Assembly: GCA_030686995.1 (NCBI GenBank)
Contig: CM060685.1
Span: 123,190,823 to 123,254,822, forward strand
Direction of reading: 5' to 3'
DNA from: Artemisia argyi
Taxonomy: Eukaryota > Streptophyta > Magnoliopsida > Asterales > Asteraceae
DNA: 64,000 nt
Shown: positions 1-23,005 of the stretch, in pieces
Layout: each line of letters starts with the position of its first letter
Numbering within the stretch: the stretch's first letter is position 1
Translations under genes and position numbers: made by a program
Notes under the pieces: generated by a model
What the model saw: only the letters and a program-made list of their open reading frames with translations
The model's database searches: none
Told to the model about the DNA's origin: nothing

Positions 1-1360
1 TGGCAGGTTTGTGCCTACCATCACTTTCTGATTTGGGTAAAGGGAATTTATCTCCACTTCTTCTTTCTCGCTGTCGTTCTCCTGTGGTGTGGGTAAATAT
101 TGTAGTATTTAATTATATTTTTATTATAAAAATTTTTACATTTTAGACCCTCAAGAATACGAAAATTACACTATATACCTTATAGTTTGAAAGTTGGCAA
201 AAATAGCCCTTTGACTTATAATGTTCAGGAAATTACATTTTCAGTCCCTCTACTTATAATTTTACAAAAATGACAGTATTAGTCCTTGTAGTTTTAAGTT
301 TTAGAAATTTTCAATTTATACCCTATACTTTATATTCTCATGTTTTTAGCATTTAACTTTTAGAAAAAAGATAAAACAAACCCCGTAGTTATACTTTAAG
401 GTGTTTATAGAAATAGTCCTTATAGTTTAAAGTTTCAGAAAATGGCAATATATACCCCTAGCAAAAAATTTCCCGTGAACATGATTCTCATATAAATATT
501 ATAGAGATAATTACATTGATGAAAATTTCGGGTTGTTATAAAACCCGCCTCGTTGCCATCCCTATTTTTGAGTTAGAAAATACTTGAACGCATAGAAATC
601 GGCTAGGGTTTGTATCTCAAAGTTTGCACACAAATTTATGAAAAATAACAAGAACATACATAGTATTTTAGAGATGACCGTGTGAGCTTGCCATAATCGA
701 TTTTGGGTTTTTCACCGACTTCGATTTGACCACCTCAAGTTATAGGGGTAACGGTGTCACGAGCTCGAGGTGACGATGTCTGGGAGTACTGTTTGGTGGC
801 AAAAAATCCAAAAACTTCACTTTCTAGGCACATTGGGTGACGAAGTCAGCTAAGGTAGTCTCAAATTCAAACATTTGCATTTTTCTTTCAAACTTCATCC
901 CGGGGTCGAATGAGCGAACCTGTATCACTCAAAAAAGAAAAGCCACGTTAGAACTTATCCCGGGGTTTTGCCCCGGGATTAAGCTCTGACGCTCAAGTCA
1001 GATGATGATATATTTATTAAAGGCATTTATTATATAGAGAGAATAGAGCTTTTTTTTTTTTTTTTTTTTTTTTTGTCTGCTGGTGACTTACCTGCCTCCT
1101 TTTATAGGCGAGTAAAATGAATCACATTTTGAGATTAGATAAGAACTCTGACATTCGAATATATTCTCTGACATATTCCCTGCATTCTATCCGAATATTT
1201 TCAACTTGCGCAAATTGAGCAATTGGCTCATTTAATGCTCCTTCTAGAAGAGCAATTCATTTAGCAACTTGATCATTCTTGCAGATGATATATCTTATTT
1301 GCATGTCCACGTAGGTAGCAATATATCACAATTTAGTTTGGAAAGTATCTTGCATGCATA
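1..1360. other. Non-coding repeat-derived DNA at window start
   Basis: No gene is supported here. Bases 130-470 are built from a loosely repeated phrase (stretches like 'agtccttatagtttaaag' alternating with 'aaaatggcaa'), a texture common in LTRs of large plant Gypsy elements and seen again at 27640-28150. A T-run lies at about 1051-1074. Nothing else could be assigned. Confidence 0.4.
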
Positions 1361-1369
1361 TTTATAATA

Positions 1370-1473
1370 GCGTTAATTCCGAAAAGAGGACTTTTTGTGG
1401 ATAGGAATTCCCACCAATGACTTTTTTAGCTAATGTTCCCAATTTGGTCAAGTGCTAATGTGCGATCGTGCGA
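1370..1473 (+). repeat. MULE left terminal inverted repeat, 104 bp
   Basis: Begins GCGTTAATTCCGAAAAGAGG and pairs with 2599-2702 with one mismatch over 104 bases. Confidence 0.92.
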
Positions 1474-2598
1474 ATGACACCTTTAAGAAAATAATAAAGT
1501 ACATGGTTAGGTGGGTGTGTCCTAGATATTTTTTTCTATTATTATCAAATTACTAATTTACCCCTCATTTTCTTTCTCTTTTGCTTTCTTTTTCTTCATA
1601 CCAGTTTCCAAATTCAACCCAATCAAACCGCGTTTCTTTGTAGTTTCCTTTAAATTTTAAAATCCTGACAAATTTCAAAGTATTCTCAATGAGCTGACCA
1701 CGTTCTTTCCACTAAAAAGTATTATCAAATTACTAATTTTTTTTGTTGTGTTGTTTCCTTGTCAAAAAAAGACCCATTTTGAACAACCAAGAATCCAAGA
1801 ATCTTGAACTCATTTGTGTCTTTTTTTCACCTTTAAAGAACCCATTATTCTATATATTTTTTCTGATAGAAAAACAATCCATTTTTAAGAAGAAAGTGTC
1901 CAAGAATCTTGAACCCATTTGTGTTTGGGTTCAATCTTTAATCTAAAACACATTTGGAGTAATAAAGATTCAAGAATCTTGGTAGGGACTGCTGTTATGA
2001 GAGGTGGTGGGTCGGGTTTACCGTCGGTATTAATGGAGAGGTGGTGGTGGCGTCTCGGTGGTGGTGGGAGAAGGCGGTGGTGGCGCGTTAGGAGTGTTCC
2101 GGTGGGAGCTAGGAGCTAAAACGCTCCAGAAATGATGTAAACACACCGATCTATCGATTCGGTGAACAAAAGACTTCGCCGGAAAATTTTCCGGTAGATA
2201 TGCGCCGGAATCTGCTAGTGCTCGCCGGAAATTATTTTGGGTTGATCTTCAAGATTTTGGAACACACACTGAGTGTGTTTTTGTGGGGAATGGGGTGATG
2301 GCAAAAGAAGTAAATGAGAATATAAAATTTGAGTCCACCTTTGAATCTGGAAATAAAAGCGAAGTCGCACATTAGCACATTTAAATCGCACATTTGAATC
2401 TGGAAATAAAACGAATTAGCACATTAGCACATTTAATAGGTACAAAATCGCACATTTATTTGACTTATAGAACTAAGGGCAAATAAGTAATTTTTGTCTG
2501 GACACATGGGGGACAAGAGATAGTGGGTGGTACAAGTGACAAGTGATAGTGGGGGACAAGAGATAGTGGGTGGGACACGTGTCAAGAATCTGGTGGAA

Positions 2599-2702
2599 TC
2601 GCACGATCGCACATTAGCACTTGACTAAATTGGGAACATTAGCTAAAAAAGTCATTGGTGGGAATTCCTATCCACAAAAAGTCCTCTTTTCGGAATTAAC
2701 GC
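2599..2702 (-). repeat. MULE right terminal inverted repeat, 104 bp
   Basis: Reverse complement of 1370-1473 with one mismatch. Followed directly by the second copy of the 9-bp target duplication. Confidence 0.92.
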
Positions 2703-2727
2703 TTTATAATATATTTTGTACTTTGCA

Positions 2728-2811
2728 TGCATATGAAATATATATGTTATTAGCATGCATATGGAATATATGCGTTATTAATATGCATATGAAATATATA
2801 CGTTATTAAAG
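2728..2811. repeat. Three-copy 28-bp tandem repeat
   Basis: Three adjacent 28-bp units start TGCATATG(A/G)AATATAT at 2728, 2756 and 2784 with only a few substitutions. They lie between the MULE and the 3' end of the protease gene. A separate short direct repeat, GAACTTATAAAACCAT, occurs at about 2811 and 2846. The remaining 2860-3125 is the protease gene's 3' flank with nothing recognisable. Confidence 0.85.
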
Positions 2812-3125
2812 AACTTATAAAACCATTTTTTTTTATTTTTTATTGAAGAACTTATAAAACCATCTTGACTATTGAGCTATCATGAAATGTCTTATTATGT
2901 ACTCGTATACAGTTTTTTTCCCCTTTGCTAAGCAATACTGGCTTCTAAGTTATTATGGATTAGAAAGCACTGGCATACGATTCGTCAGTCTACATTCATC
3001 ACATACAAGCACTTGCATGTTTTGTTAATTCTGCATATTCCATTATCGAAACAAATATAAAATGTCAAGAAATTAACATCAAATTTTATTCAATCTGTAT
3101 ATGCACTCTGTATGCATACTGAGCT

Positions 3126-7164
<4,039 letters not shown>

Positions 7165-8146
7165 TGAATGAGCGTTTTGTTATTAGTAACACAAAATACA
7201 AAAAGACATGAATGTAGCAGCATTCTAAGAAATATAAATACTAAGTTAACTTCTTAGTTGAGTATGGGTTTCAATTGGGAAACTTTAAAGAAAAACATCA
7301 AGATTTTGTGTTCCTATGTTGTGTTAAAAAAGAAAAGACCCTAAGACTAGATGTCTAACTCATTAAACAATTTCCACTCTCCTCATTTACTTGATGTGAA
7401 GACAACTAAAATGTGACAGTGGGACCCGTTATGACTTGATCATGATTTCTCGTTCTACTGTTACGGGCCGTCTTTACTCAATATGAGTATGTGACAGTGG
7501 GTCGTATTGACTAGATACCGGGATGTGTTTTTTTTGCTCTTATAGATAATAAAGTGTAACATGTTTCTTATTGTGGTCCATATTTTTGCGAGCGATATGA
7601 TTGTGGGTTGTGTTATTTGCGCCTGAGAAGAAATAAAGATGGGACACAGAAACCGACATCAACATGAAGCTTGAGGATCAAAGATTAGATTGTGGAAGCT
7701 AGTTCATTGTCTAGAAAAGAATGAGTAGCTTGTAAACCAAGATCCAGACACTTGGATTGCAATGCAAGTCAGGCTCAACTTGTTCTCATATTTCTTAGAT
7801 ACAAAATGGTAAAAAAATGATATATCAAAGTCCGATACATAATCGCTTCCCAATTGGAACCCGTAAATCAGATAAGCTAAATTACCTAAACTAGCTCGAT
7901 ATTGTTCATCTCTTTTTAGTAACCAAAGATACAGGCTTCTTTCGACAAGAAGAGCTCCAAGATCTTACAACTTCTTGAGAATGTTGTTGGAGAAACGCTG
8001 TTTTTATACAAGTCATGACAGGTAGAAGACTAATCAAAGTTGTAGCAAGCCAAAAAAATTTAGCATTGCATCATATGTTTTGCGTGATGAGAAATATAAG
8101 TATGTCATGATATGCTAGAATTAACTTACCACATGACTACAGGTTA
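7165..8146. other. 5' flank of the protease gene
   Basis: No ORF is supported. On the minus strand an AT-rich TATTTATATTT stretch about 65 nt upstream of the ATG is a plausible core promoter. No other regulatory site could be supported. Confidence 0.4.
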
Positions 8147-8530
8147 AGGATACAGTGAGAAGAAAACTTCAAATGAGAAGAACGAGAAATAACTATAATC
8201 GCATATTTGAGATGCATCAACTTGAATTAGATGCATCTCTATTCATTAAGATGCATCACAATTAGTTTCGAAAGTGATTTTGAAATGAAAACGATGCAAA
8301 GTAGTACTAGCAACAAATTTGACCCACAAAAGACGAAAAATACATATGATTCATCTAACTTGATGAAATGCATCTAATATATATATATACATATAATTTT
8401 TAGCTAGAAAATATATTATGATGCATCTAAAAGATTAGGGATGCATCTAATTCAAATTGATACATCTCTAATTTGTAGTTATAGTTATTTCTCATCCTTC
8501 TTAGTTTAAGAATTTTTCTTATTTGATCCT
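8147..8530. mobile_element. MITE, copy 1 of a family also at 38137-38470
   Basis: About 384 bp with imperfect terminal inverted repeats of about 50 bp beginning AGGAT(A/C)(A/C)A and continuing with GAGAAATAACTATAA. The interior is rich in GATGCATC. A second copy lies at 38137-38470 in the opposite orientation. Both ends abut TA, which could be a TA target duplication, but the superfamily is unresolved. Confidence 0.75.
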
Positions 8531-9179
8531 TAGTCCATGATGACATACTATTTTTCTTTCCTTGGGACATGATGTGATCGCATATACATGGATCGAATCC
8601 AACTTGTTTGCTTGATGCTTGTCTGTTAAGTTTGTCATTTCAAATTTCTAACAATACATTGTTGGTGGTTTTAGATACATGTTTTCAGTGTGATAAATGA
8701 ACAAAATCATAAAACCTCGGTTCCAAAAGAAATAAGGTCAAGTGAATTCAACGAGTAAAAAACCATAAATGTTGTAATGTGATATGTTAAGCTCTTAAAA
8801 AGTGGTTACAAAATGTTTAAAAGAGGTTCTCAAATGGTTCTGAAATATTTGAAAAGTTCATAGCTAGTTTGGAGATTTTAACGACTTCTTGAATTATTTG
8901 TTAACTTTTGGTTTGGTGTTGTAGAAAAAAGTGTTGCCGTTTCAACATTTTTTTCTTATTACATCAAACCTATAACTTAGCACAAAAACACTTTAAAAAA
9001 AAAAAACTGGTGATATATACTCCAATACTTATGGACCTTACAGTTTTTAATTATTTTTAAAATACAAAAACACGTTAAATTAAAATTAAAAATCCATTAA
9101 TAAACAAAAGACATAAAAAAAATAATATATAAAAAAATAAAAAAGATGTAAAAATAAAAGTATATAAACTAAACTAGTT
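8531..9179. other. AT-rich intergenic DNA
   Basis: No gene or repeat structure recognised. Contains A-rich stretches at about 8994-9006 and 9115-9150. Confidence 0.4.
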
Positions 9180-9545
9180 TTATGAAAAATATTTAGCCCG
9201 GATTTCTTTTTTGGCCGCCTCAATGATAGCCGCGTCCATCGGATCCATCCGGTCGGTGTTGATTGCAAGCGTCCTCAAGTCCTCAATCCACGTTTGAGAT
9301 TTGGGAAATTCAACTCTCGCCATAGTCTTGCGGTTCATTTGTTCCATCTTCATTTCACGGTCTAAAGCCAATTGTTGTTGCATCATTTCGTGAAACATTT
9401 CTTGTGAACCAGAAGTGGCAGATGTGTTTGAAGATTGTTGACTTTTAGACTTTTGTTCTTTGTCGGATGGATGCGGCAAATAATCATCTCCAAAAAGCTC
9501 GGGTTCTTGTTTTTTGGGTAAAAGGGTTAATTCACCCTGGTAAAA
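9180..9545 (-). pseudogene. 3' part of a NAM-associated-like gene
   Basis: The minus strand encodes the C-terminal portion of a charged, Gln/Met-rich protein (motifs EPELFGDDYLPHPSDKE and DAAIIEAAKKEIRAKYFS). It resembles the family annotated in Asteraceae as 'NAM-associated C-terminal domain' or 'glutathione S-transferase T3-like' proteins, which pair a trihelix/MADF-like N-terminus with this tail. The matching N-terminal part lies on the same strand at 11533-12304. The upstream edge near 9545 is where family-like sequence stops, so the gene appears to have been split by insertions. Family assignment is from memory of such proteins, without an alignment. Confidence 0.6.
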
Positions 9546-10981
9546 TGCATTACACCAAAAAAACGTTGAGGTACAAAGGATGAGGGTGATTTCCCTCATC
9601 ACAGTCCCTTAGGACACTTACAGACTCGAATATAAGAATGACACACCATTCCTATAACTTACAATAAAATGAACCTACCAATAATGACAAAGTACACAAA
9701 AATTACAATACTACTCAAGAAAGTACTTGAACCTTCTATATCACTATTGAGGTCAACTTTAACTTCCATTAAGATCCACGAATTGACTTCCTAGCGATCT
9801 TCAACAAATCATCTTACGAACAATCCTAAATCATTAGGAACCACTTCCATGAATATAACGTACCCTAAAGACCAGCAAGAGCACAACTCAGGGCACCATT
9901 CAACATACCATGTGTTGTAGAGACAACGAATAAGCAAGAATCAAAACCACAGTGGATTAATTCCGTCCAGTAATACATCAAGCTTCCAAAACCCCTCAAC
10001 ACAACTGCCAATAACTAAAACAAGGACGACAAGGATTAAAAAACCTTATCATCACAAAAACGATCCACATGATAACAAAGTGTAGAGGATCGATGACAAA
10101 GTTAGGGTTTTTGAATAAGAGCCCTAAAACTTAACTTCCATCTCTCTCAATAACCCACGTACATCCCACAACCTTCATGATCCGAACATAAGATTAACAA
10201 ACAACCCCTTAACAGGTTAAGGTACCAAGTAACACCAGATCCATCATCACTTACCACCATCACGCACCAAGTGAAGGCACCATCAATAAAAAAAAATCGA
10301 CACCCTAAAATAGGGTTTCATATAGCGATTAAGAACATCAACAATAACTTGCATGTTGAATTCAGAAACCCCAAAAAAGGTTCAAAACATGAAAGCATAC
10401 AGCATCAAGCGAATCCCAACCCAAAAACAGATCGCAACTAAAGGTAATATATTAATCAGCGATCTAAAAACACCTAATCGCAAAAGTAAGAATGATAGAA
10501 TCGATTTGAATATACCCTAAATAAATAGGGAATAAGTAACCGACCTAAACAATTAACAACAAATTGTGATTAGGAAATAAGAACGACCAATAAAAACCCT
10601 AACAAATCGAATAATATAATGGAATCGAATAAGGATAGGTTAGGGTTTTTAAGATAAAGCGATTTTCCTGATAATCAAATCGATTCATGAAATAGGAATC
10701 GATTAATAGCAAATTAGGGTTTGGCCAGCCTCCTCTATGATATAAAACAATTCTAACATCGATTGCATGCTATCCAAACGAATCAGAAGATCATTAAGAA
10801 GCAGAGAGGCGATATTAGAAGTGGTTTTTTGACCGGAAAAGATGAAGAGGAGGCTGCAGGAGATCGCTCCTAGAGAGAGAGCGTATTAGGGTTATTAGGT
10901 GTAGCTCGGGTTCTTGTTAGGTTGGCCATCCTTGGTTTCTTCTTTTTTGTGTCGAATCGGGATTTTTCCATTTGTGTTAAT
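9546..10981. other. Insertion of unknown origin within the split gene
   Basis: About 1.4 kb with no supported coding sequence, lying between the two halves of the NAM-associated-like pseudogene. It includes several 'cctaa/tagggtttt' stretches typical of plant 5' leader or LTR sequence. It could be a solo LTR or a captured gene fragment; the ends were not resolved. Confidence 0.35.
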
Positions 10982-11146
10982 TGTTGGGTGTACAAACCCA
11001 ATCGCACATCGGTAGAACTATAATCTCAAGCTTAACATATAAGCTTGGTGGGCTACTCCTTCTATCACCAATTGGTTTTAGAATGGAACCTCAGTTGGGC
11101 TTATATGTTGGACTTGGTGAGATGCTGGGCCGTAGGAATCTCGACA
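10982..11146 (+). repeat. TRIM 5' LTR, 165 bp
   Basis: Direct repeat of 11368-11532, with 12 differences by eye. Contains the characteristic 'ACATCGGTAGAACTAT' segment near its start. Confidence 0.88.
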
Positions 11147-11367
11147 AGTGGTATCAGAGACAGGTTGGGCCTAGTGATGATGTGGATGGTGTTCCCTCGA
11201 TTAGACCCGGGTTCGAAGGTATTAGTGGATCCCGGTAAATCTTGTACTGAAAGAAAGCCGGTAAAAGGCGGTGTGTTCCGATGGTAAAGGTCGGCAGTAT
11301 GAAAAAGGTAGGATCGTGGCTATAGTCGAATGGGAGGCCCATGGTGGTTTGGGTTTGAGGGGAGGAT

Positions 11368-11532
11368 TGTTTGGTGTACAAACCCAATTCCACATCGGTA
11401 GAACTATTATCTCAAGCTTAATATATAAGCTTGGTGGGCTACTCCTTCTATCACCAATTGGTTTTAGAAGGGAACCTCAGTTAGGCTTATATGTTGGACT
11501 TGGTGAGATGCTGGGCCATAGGAATACTCACA
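11368..11532 (+). repeat. TRIM 3' LTR, 165 bp
   Basis: Same length as the 5' copy and preceded by a polypurine tract. Its last bases abut the resumed pseudogene sequence at 11533. Confidence 0.88.
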
Positions 11533-12304
11533 TTTATCTTTTAAAAAAGCCCAAGCTTTTTTGTGAGCAAACTTTCGCCCCTCGATGTCTTTATATAAAA
11601 TGTCAACTCCCGTCATCATATCTTCGTCATTTTCGTAGCTAAGCCTCGCGATTTGATCGACAAGTGAGTTAAACTCCCTCACTTCTCAGTTCATCGAAAT
11701 CCATTTTTTCTCGTCAACATGTTCTTGGGACGCTCTTTGTAACCATTATGCTTGGCTTACAGATTGTATTGGTCGAGAATTTTGAACCAAAGCGTGTCAT
11801 TGTTTTGGTCGGAGCCGACATTCAGATCCTCAGATACTTGTATGTAACATTTCGTCAAAATTAACTCTCCATTTTGGCTCCAAAGCGTACGACATATATC
11901 AATTTTCTTGTCCCGAGGTTTCTTACTTTGCTCTTGCAATATCTTTTGGGCGACGACGGCCCCGTGGCTTCGGATTGTTGGGGTTGTGGGGATTCTTGTT
12001 GGGGAAATTTGGGTTGGTATAATGTTTGTTGTTAGGATTATTGTTGGAAAATTTGGGTTTTGTTGGAATTGTTGTTAAAGTTGAAATTGTTGCCATAATT
12101 GAAATTACTCGGGTGTAAATTGGTTTGCTAGTGGGTTAAAGTTGGGAATTGGTATGGTGAGCCGAATGATGGTAGTTGATTGGCATTTGAGGTGATGGAA
12201 TTGGCAAATGTTGGTGTATTTGGGTTAGAGGAGAATGAAGAATTCGGTATTTAGTTTTGCGGGTTAGCGAACATGGAGTTAATCCATTGTTGACTGGGAT
12301 TCAT
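11533..12304 (-). pseudogene. 5' part of the NAM-associated-like gene
   Basis: On the minus strand a start at 12304 gives an Asn/Gln/Pro-rich leader (MNPSQQWINSMFANPQN) that soon meets a stop. Downstream in shifted frames is a trihelix/SANT-like segment (NGELILTKCYIQVSEDLNVG, 11757-11900) and then REFNSLVDQIARLSYENDED with HKKAWAFLKDK (11540-11680). Several stops and at least one frameshift separate these blocks, so it is non-functional. Together with 9180-9545 it forms one gene broken by the TRIM and a further insertion. Such proteins are plant nuclear factors related to transposon accessory proteins; the exact family is uncertain. Confidence 0.6.
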
Positions 12305-13528
12305 TTTTGTAGAAGTGAAGTATTGTTGAGGTAGACATAAAAGAAGTATTTGTTGAGTGTAAAGATAGAAATGAATGTAGAAGTATGTGTAAAAAATAGA
12401 AGATTAATTTATAGGATTTTTAAAGGGTAAAAAATTAAAAGAGTTGGTATTTTGATACAAAAAAATGGATAGTTTGACCATCCCAATGTTCACAATTTTT
12501 AGCCGTTATTAAACATTCACAATTGAAAAATAAAATAAAATAACGGCTCGTGTGGGCTGGTTGGGACGACGCCAGAGCCAATGTCGCGAGGTCCGGTGTG
12601 CAAAAGCTACCAGGCACACCATGTGTATTAACCATTGATTTGCAATCACTATGATTCTAATTAAGGTTGGAAGGGCAAAAAGGTAATTTCTCTCTAAAAA
12701 ACTATCAAATCAAGGTTAAATTTCTCTTAGCCACCATGACTAAAACTTCATTCCATGCGCTTGATTCAAATAGAGGAATATGAATGAAAAAGGTAAAGGG
12801 AATGCAAAAAATGTAACAAGTATTGCATTAGCCATTGATTTCGCTTGGTTCTACAACATCCAAAAAAAAAAACATATACTACACATTCACTAGAAACAAT
12901 TGCAGGGTAATAAAATTTTGAAAAAAGGTGAAACATAAACAAATTTTGAATAAAAAAAAAAATGATCAAGGGAGGTGGGTTGGTAGTTACATGGGTAATA
13001 AATTCTATAACCTCTAATTTGTAGGGTAATGCTCTATTACCTTGTTTTGGGTAATGATTTATTGCATAATAGTAAACCAAACATAAATAATGAGTACATT
13101 TCTCATTCTCACCTTCTAACACCTCCAACCAAGCATGCCTTTACTTTCTTCCTCTAAATATTACGATCAAACACCGATTTCACATTTAAGCCTTAAAAAA
13201 TACATCAAATATTCTTAAAGTGAAGATGTGAACAGTGATTCAACATAATTGAAGCTGCAATAGGTGATTTCGTGGTGAAAAATGATGTTTAGTGGCAACA
13301 AAAATATACGTAAATCAACTTAACTTTTGTTCATATTATCATAAAGGTTCATATATTATCATAAAGGTTCATGATTTGTGTTCAAAAATTTCATATTTAT
13401 TACTTTTTTTGTTTTTTCTTTTTGGTTTTTTTTTTTTCAAAATGGCAATTTAATCTTTAAGTAATTAAGTAATGTCATCTTTAGACATAGTATGCTACCT
13501 GACTTGAAAAAAGTAAACCCCCCAAAAA
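12305..13528. other. Intergenic DNA upstream of the CRM-domain gene
   Basis: No gene is supported. Short ORFs here are low-complexity. Near 13115 the sequence 'ACCTCCAACCAAGCATGCCT' resembles the end of a hAT-type MITE, but no matching second end was found. The promoter of the downstream gene presumably lies within 13140-13528. Confidence 0.35.
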
Positions 13529-20685
<7,157 letters not shown>

Positions 20686-21570
20686 ATTTCTTTGTTGCTG
20701 CATATTTTGAACCAAAACTGTGGTATCTTGGTTGGGTAGTTCTCGCTTGCACATGAATTCGAAGATGAACCATGAAGTAGAAAGCAAGCGAGGAGTCAGT
20801 ATGGGTTATCCTGGTGGATCCTTGAAGAAATCCGTCATTGACTTGTCGAAAATGTGTCAGCACATAACATCGTCTTTCTGTGTACCTAAAGAGATGCGAT
20901 GTCCCTAATTTCACCTTTCCTTTTTAATTTTTTTGTAGAGTTTTGTAAATGGTAATCTCATATTTATTTATAAACATTAAGGCTGATTTTTACCTTTCTA
21001 TTTGTGAGTATGTCATCTTGTCCAACTGCCTTGATCAATATCCTTAAATATTTTATTTATAATCCCCATAGAAAACAGTTGGCAATATTTATTCAGATTT
21101 ATAGTTTAACTGTTGAAGTGCCAATTTTGAGAATAGCATGTAATCCTGCTTCTGCTTGAGCTAAAACATTAGAGATTTATTTAAACTTATATTTTGTTTT
21201 ATGAGATCAACACACCTTAGGGCTTAGGCTAAGTGTAATAAGGAGCACACATAACCGTGGTCACTACTACTAGATCAGCGCCAACTTACTTCTTAAAGAA
21301 GCATTAGACAAATGAGCATTCTTAAAAAAAAGCAAAGCTCACCGCTCTTTTGCCAAACGAACACTAAAAATCAAAAAGTTCATTTCTCACCGCATATCAC
21401 TTCAAAAAGCTCCAAAAGACTCCGTGCCAGACATAGCCTTAGCTCTTTCTCTTTACAACCAAATTCACAACTTAGTGTAATAAGATGACCGCGATCACAA
21501 TCGAAATATACCTCACTTAAACACACATATACCCCACCAAGATACCCACGCAAAAAAAAAAATAACAATA
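20686..21570. other. 3' flank of CRM gene up to the Gypsy LTR
   Basis: Contains the likely 3' UTR of the CRM-domain gene (about 20686-21000) and then sequence with no recognised feature. The Gypsy 5' LTR begins at 21571. Confidence 0.4.
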
Positions 21571-22981
21571 TGATGAGGCGAAAAATGAACCGTTTTTAAA
21601 GGGTCATTTAAGCTCGAAGTCGAGATTATTTGATCAAATATTGCCCTAAATCGTTCCTTTTGTCATTTTAGGTACTTTTGGAGTGAAATCTGGAAAAAGA
21701 AGCATTTTAGACGTTTTTGAAGCATAAAAGTGAAGAAAACGGCAAAGTCTTAATTTTCCTTGCTGGGAACAGTACCAGACGGCGTCACATGTTCCTTAAT
21801 GACGGCGTCAAGAGTAATACAAGAGGTGGATGTGGACAATACACGTGACGATCCAGAGAGTTTTGTGCATTGGAGATGACGACGTCACCCAAGGCTGTCA
21901 TGGTCCAAGTATTAGTGACGGCCCAGAACAATATTACACATGACGGCGTCAAAAGTGGATCTAGGCAATCCGATTTCATTATAGGCGGAGAGTTGACGGT
22001 GTCACATGTTTACACATGACGTCGTCATCCTGTATAATCTATATATAGTTTTCCAATTTTCATTCATTAGTGTGCAACTTTGAGGGAAAAACCCTAGGCC
22101 GATTTTCACAGCTTTTTCAAGGGTTTCAACCCTTTGAAACTTTCATGTTCTATTTGAGATAAGTACTCTTTCAATTCAATCAATATGTCTATGTGTTGCT
22201 TGAATATATCTTACACTTGTCTTCAATTTAACATGCTCGGCTAGATTTCTTTTGTGTTTGCTTAGATGTAGTGAAACCTAGATGTTAATTATGGGTTTAT
22301 TGTTTGTTTATAGTTGTTACGGATGATTGTATTCAATGTTAGGCTTAAGAAAACTGGCAGACTTCCATTGGTAACATGCTTGAACGTCTTAAGAAACATG
22401 ATGAGAGGTGTACTATGATATTTGGTTGTATTTAATCTGTAGGAGAATTCTAATGATCCCATGTTAGGAGCTTCTAACGGCTCGACATAGTAGTGAAGTA
22501 GGATCCTATAGAGTTAGGGAATATTGTACACGGCCCTACGACTAGTATTAAGGAATATGACCCGTCATCCATGCAATTGTAACAAACTATCAACCTGTAA
22601 AAGATATCTAGGGAGTAATGAAACCTAAGTAAACACAACTTTCCCTATCATTGTTTACACCAAATTAGTATAATTAGTTTCATTTTATTTTTGTTATTTT
22701 ATTTTTATTGCATTTGTAGTTATTGGGTTAGTTGGCTAGCAACTAATTCCGCCCACTCTTCCAAAAAAATCGAGATTTTACTTGCTTTTATAAAACATAA
22801 AAATACAAAAAGAATCATCCCTCACCTCTAGACTTAGTTTAGGAGACTTTCTAATCCTAGCGACACTATTCCTGAGTTGAACGATCAATCCCCCGGTACT
22901 TGTCACTATACTATATGGTGGGGGTTGTAAGCTTCTCGAGATCCCTCGAGAGGTAAAGCCTGGTGCGATTAACACGTATCA
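21571..22981 (+). repeat. Gypsy 5' LTR, 1,411 bp
   Basis: Starts TGATGAGGCG and ends TATCA six bases before the primer binding site. The first 477 bp match the 3' LTR. It contains a cluster of TGACG-type palindromes at 21777-22030. Confidence 0.85.
21777..22030. promoter_or_regulatory. Cluster of TGACG/CGTCA motifs in Gypsy LTR
   Basis: At least six near-palindromic motifs of the form TGACGNCGTCA or GACGGCGTCA occur in about 250 bp (near 21777, 21800, 21877, 21940, 21994 and 22015). TGACG is the core site of plant TGA-type bZIP factors (as-1-like elements). Whether this LTR responds to them is inference. The same cluster is present in the 3' LTR, and two copies lie in the internal region at about 29898-29932. 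Confidence 0.5.
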
Positions 22982-22987
22982 AGTTTT

Positions 22988-23005
22988 TGGCGCCGCAGCC
23001 TGGGG
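22988..23005 (+). other. Gypsy primer binding site
   Basis: TGGCGCCGCAGCCTGGGG follows the LTR end by six bases. It resembles the TGGCGCCGTTGCCGGGG site used by Athila/Tat elements, with a few substitutions. Confidence 0.75.

Larger units (their letters stand above)
1370..2702. mobile_element. Mutator-like element (MULE), non-autonomous
   Basis: The 1,333-bp element is bounded by 104-bp terminal inverted repeats (1370-1473 and 2599-2702) that differ at one position by eye. It is flanked by a perfect 9-bp direct repeat TTTATAATA at 1361-1369 and 2703-2711. Long terminal repeats plus a 9-bp target duplication are the hallmark of Mutator-superfamily elements. No transposase is encoded. The interior (about 1740-2300) holds a GC-richer, GGTGG-rich stretch at 2000-2130 and CGCCGGAAA-type repeats at 2170-2235. 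These look unlike the AT-rich ends and could be captured host sequence (Pack-MULE). The near identity of the ends suggests recent activity. Confidence 0.92.
10982..11532 (+). mobile_element. TRIM retrotransposon (terminal repeat, miniature)
   Basis: Two 165-bp direct repeats (10982-11146 and 11368-11532) start TGTT and end CA, and flank a 221-bp interior. A tRNA-Met-type primer binding site TGGTATCAGAGA is at 11149-11160 and a purine-rich tract GAGGGGAGGA lies just before the 3' repeat. There is no coding capacity. The two repeats differ at about 12 positions, so the insertion is not recent. The flanking pentamers TTAAT and TTTAT match 4 of 5 as a degraded target duplication. It interrupts the NAM-associated-like pseudogene. 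Confidence 0.88.

Noticed and set aside
1743..2119. Two overlapping short plus-strand ORFs inside the MULE
   Set aside because: Composition is low-complexity (poly-T derived Phe runs and GGTGG-derived Gly/Trp/Arg runs). Noted as possible captured DNA but not as genes.
12766..13128. 120-codon ORF on the minus strand
   Set aside because: Low-complexity, Phe/Tyr-rich translation with no family likeness, in AT-rich intergenic DNA; most likely chance.
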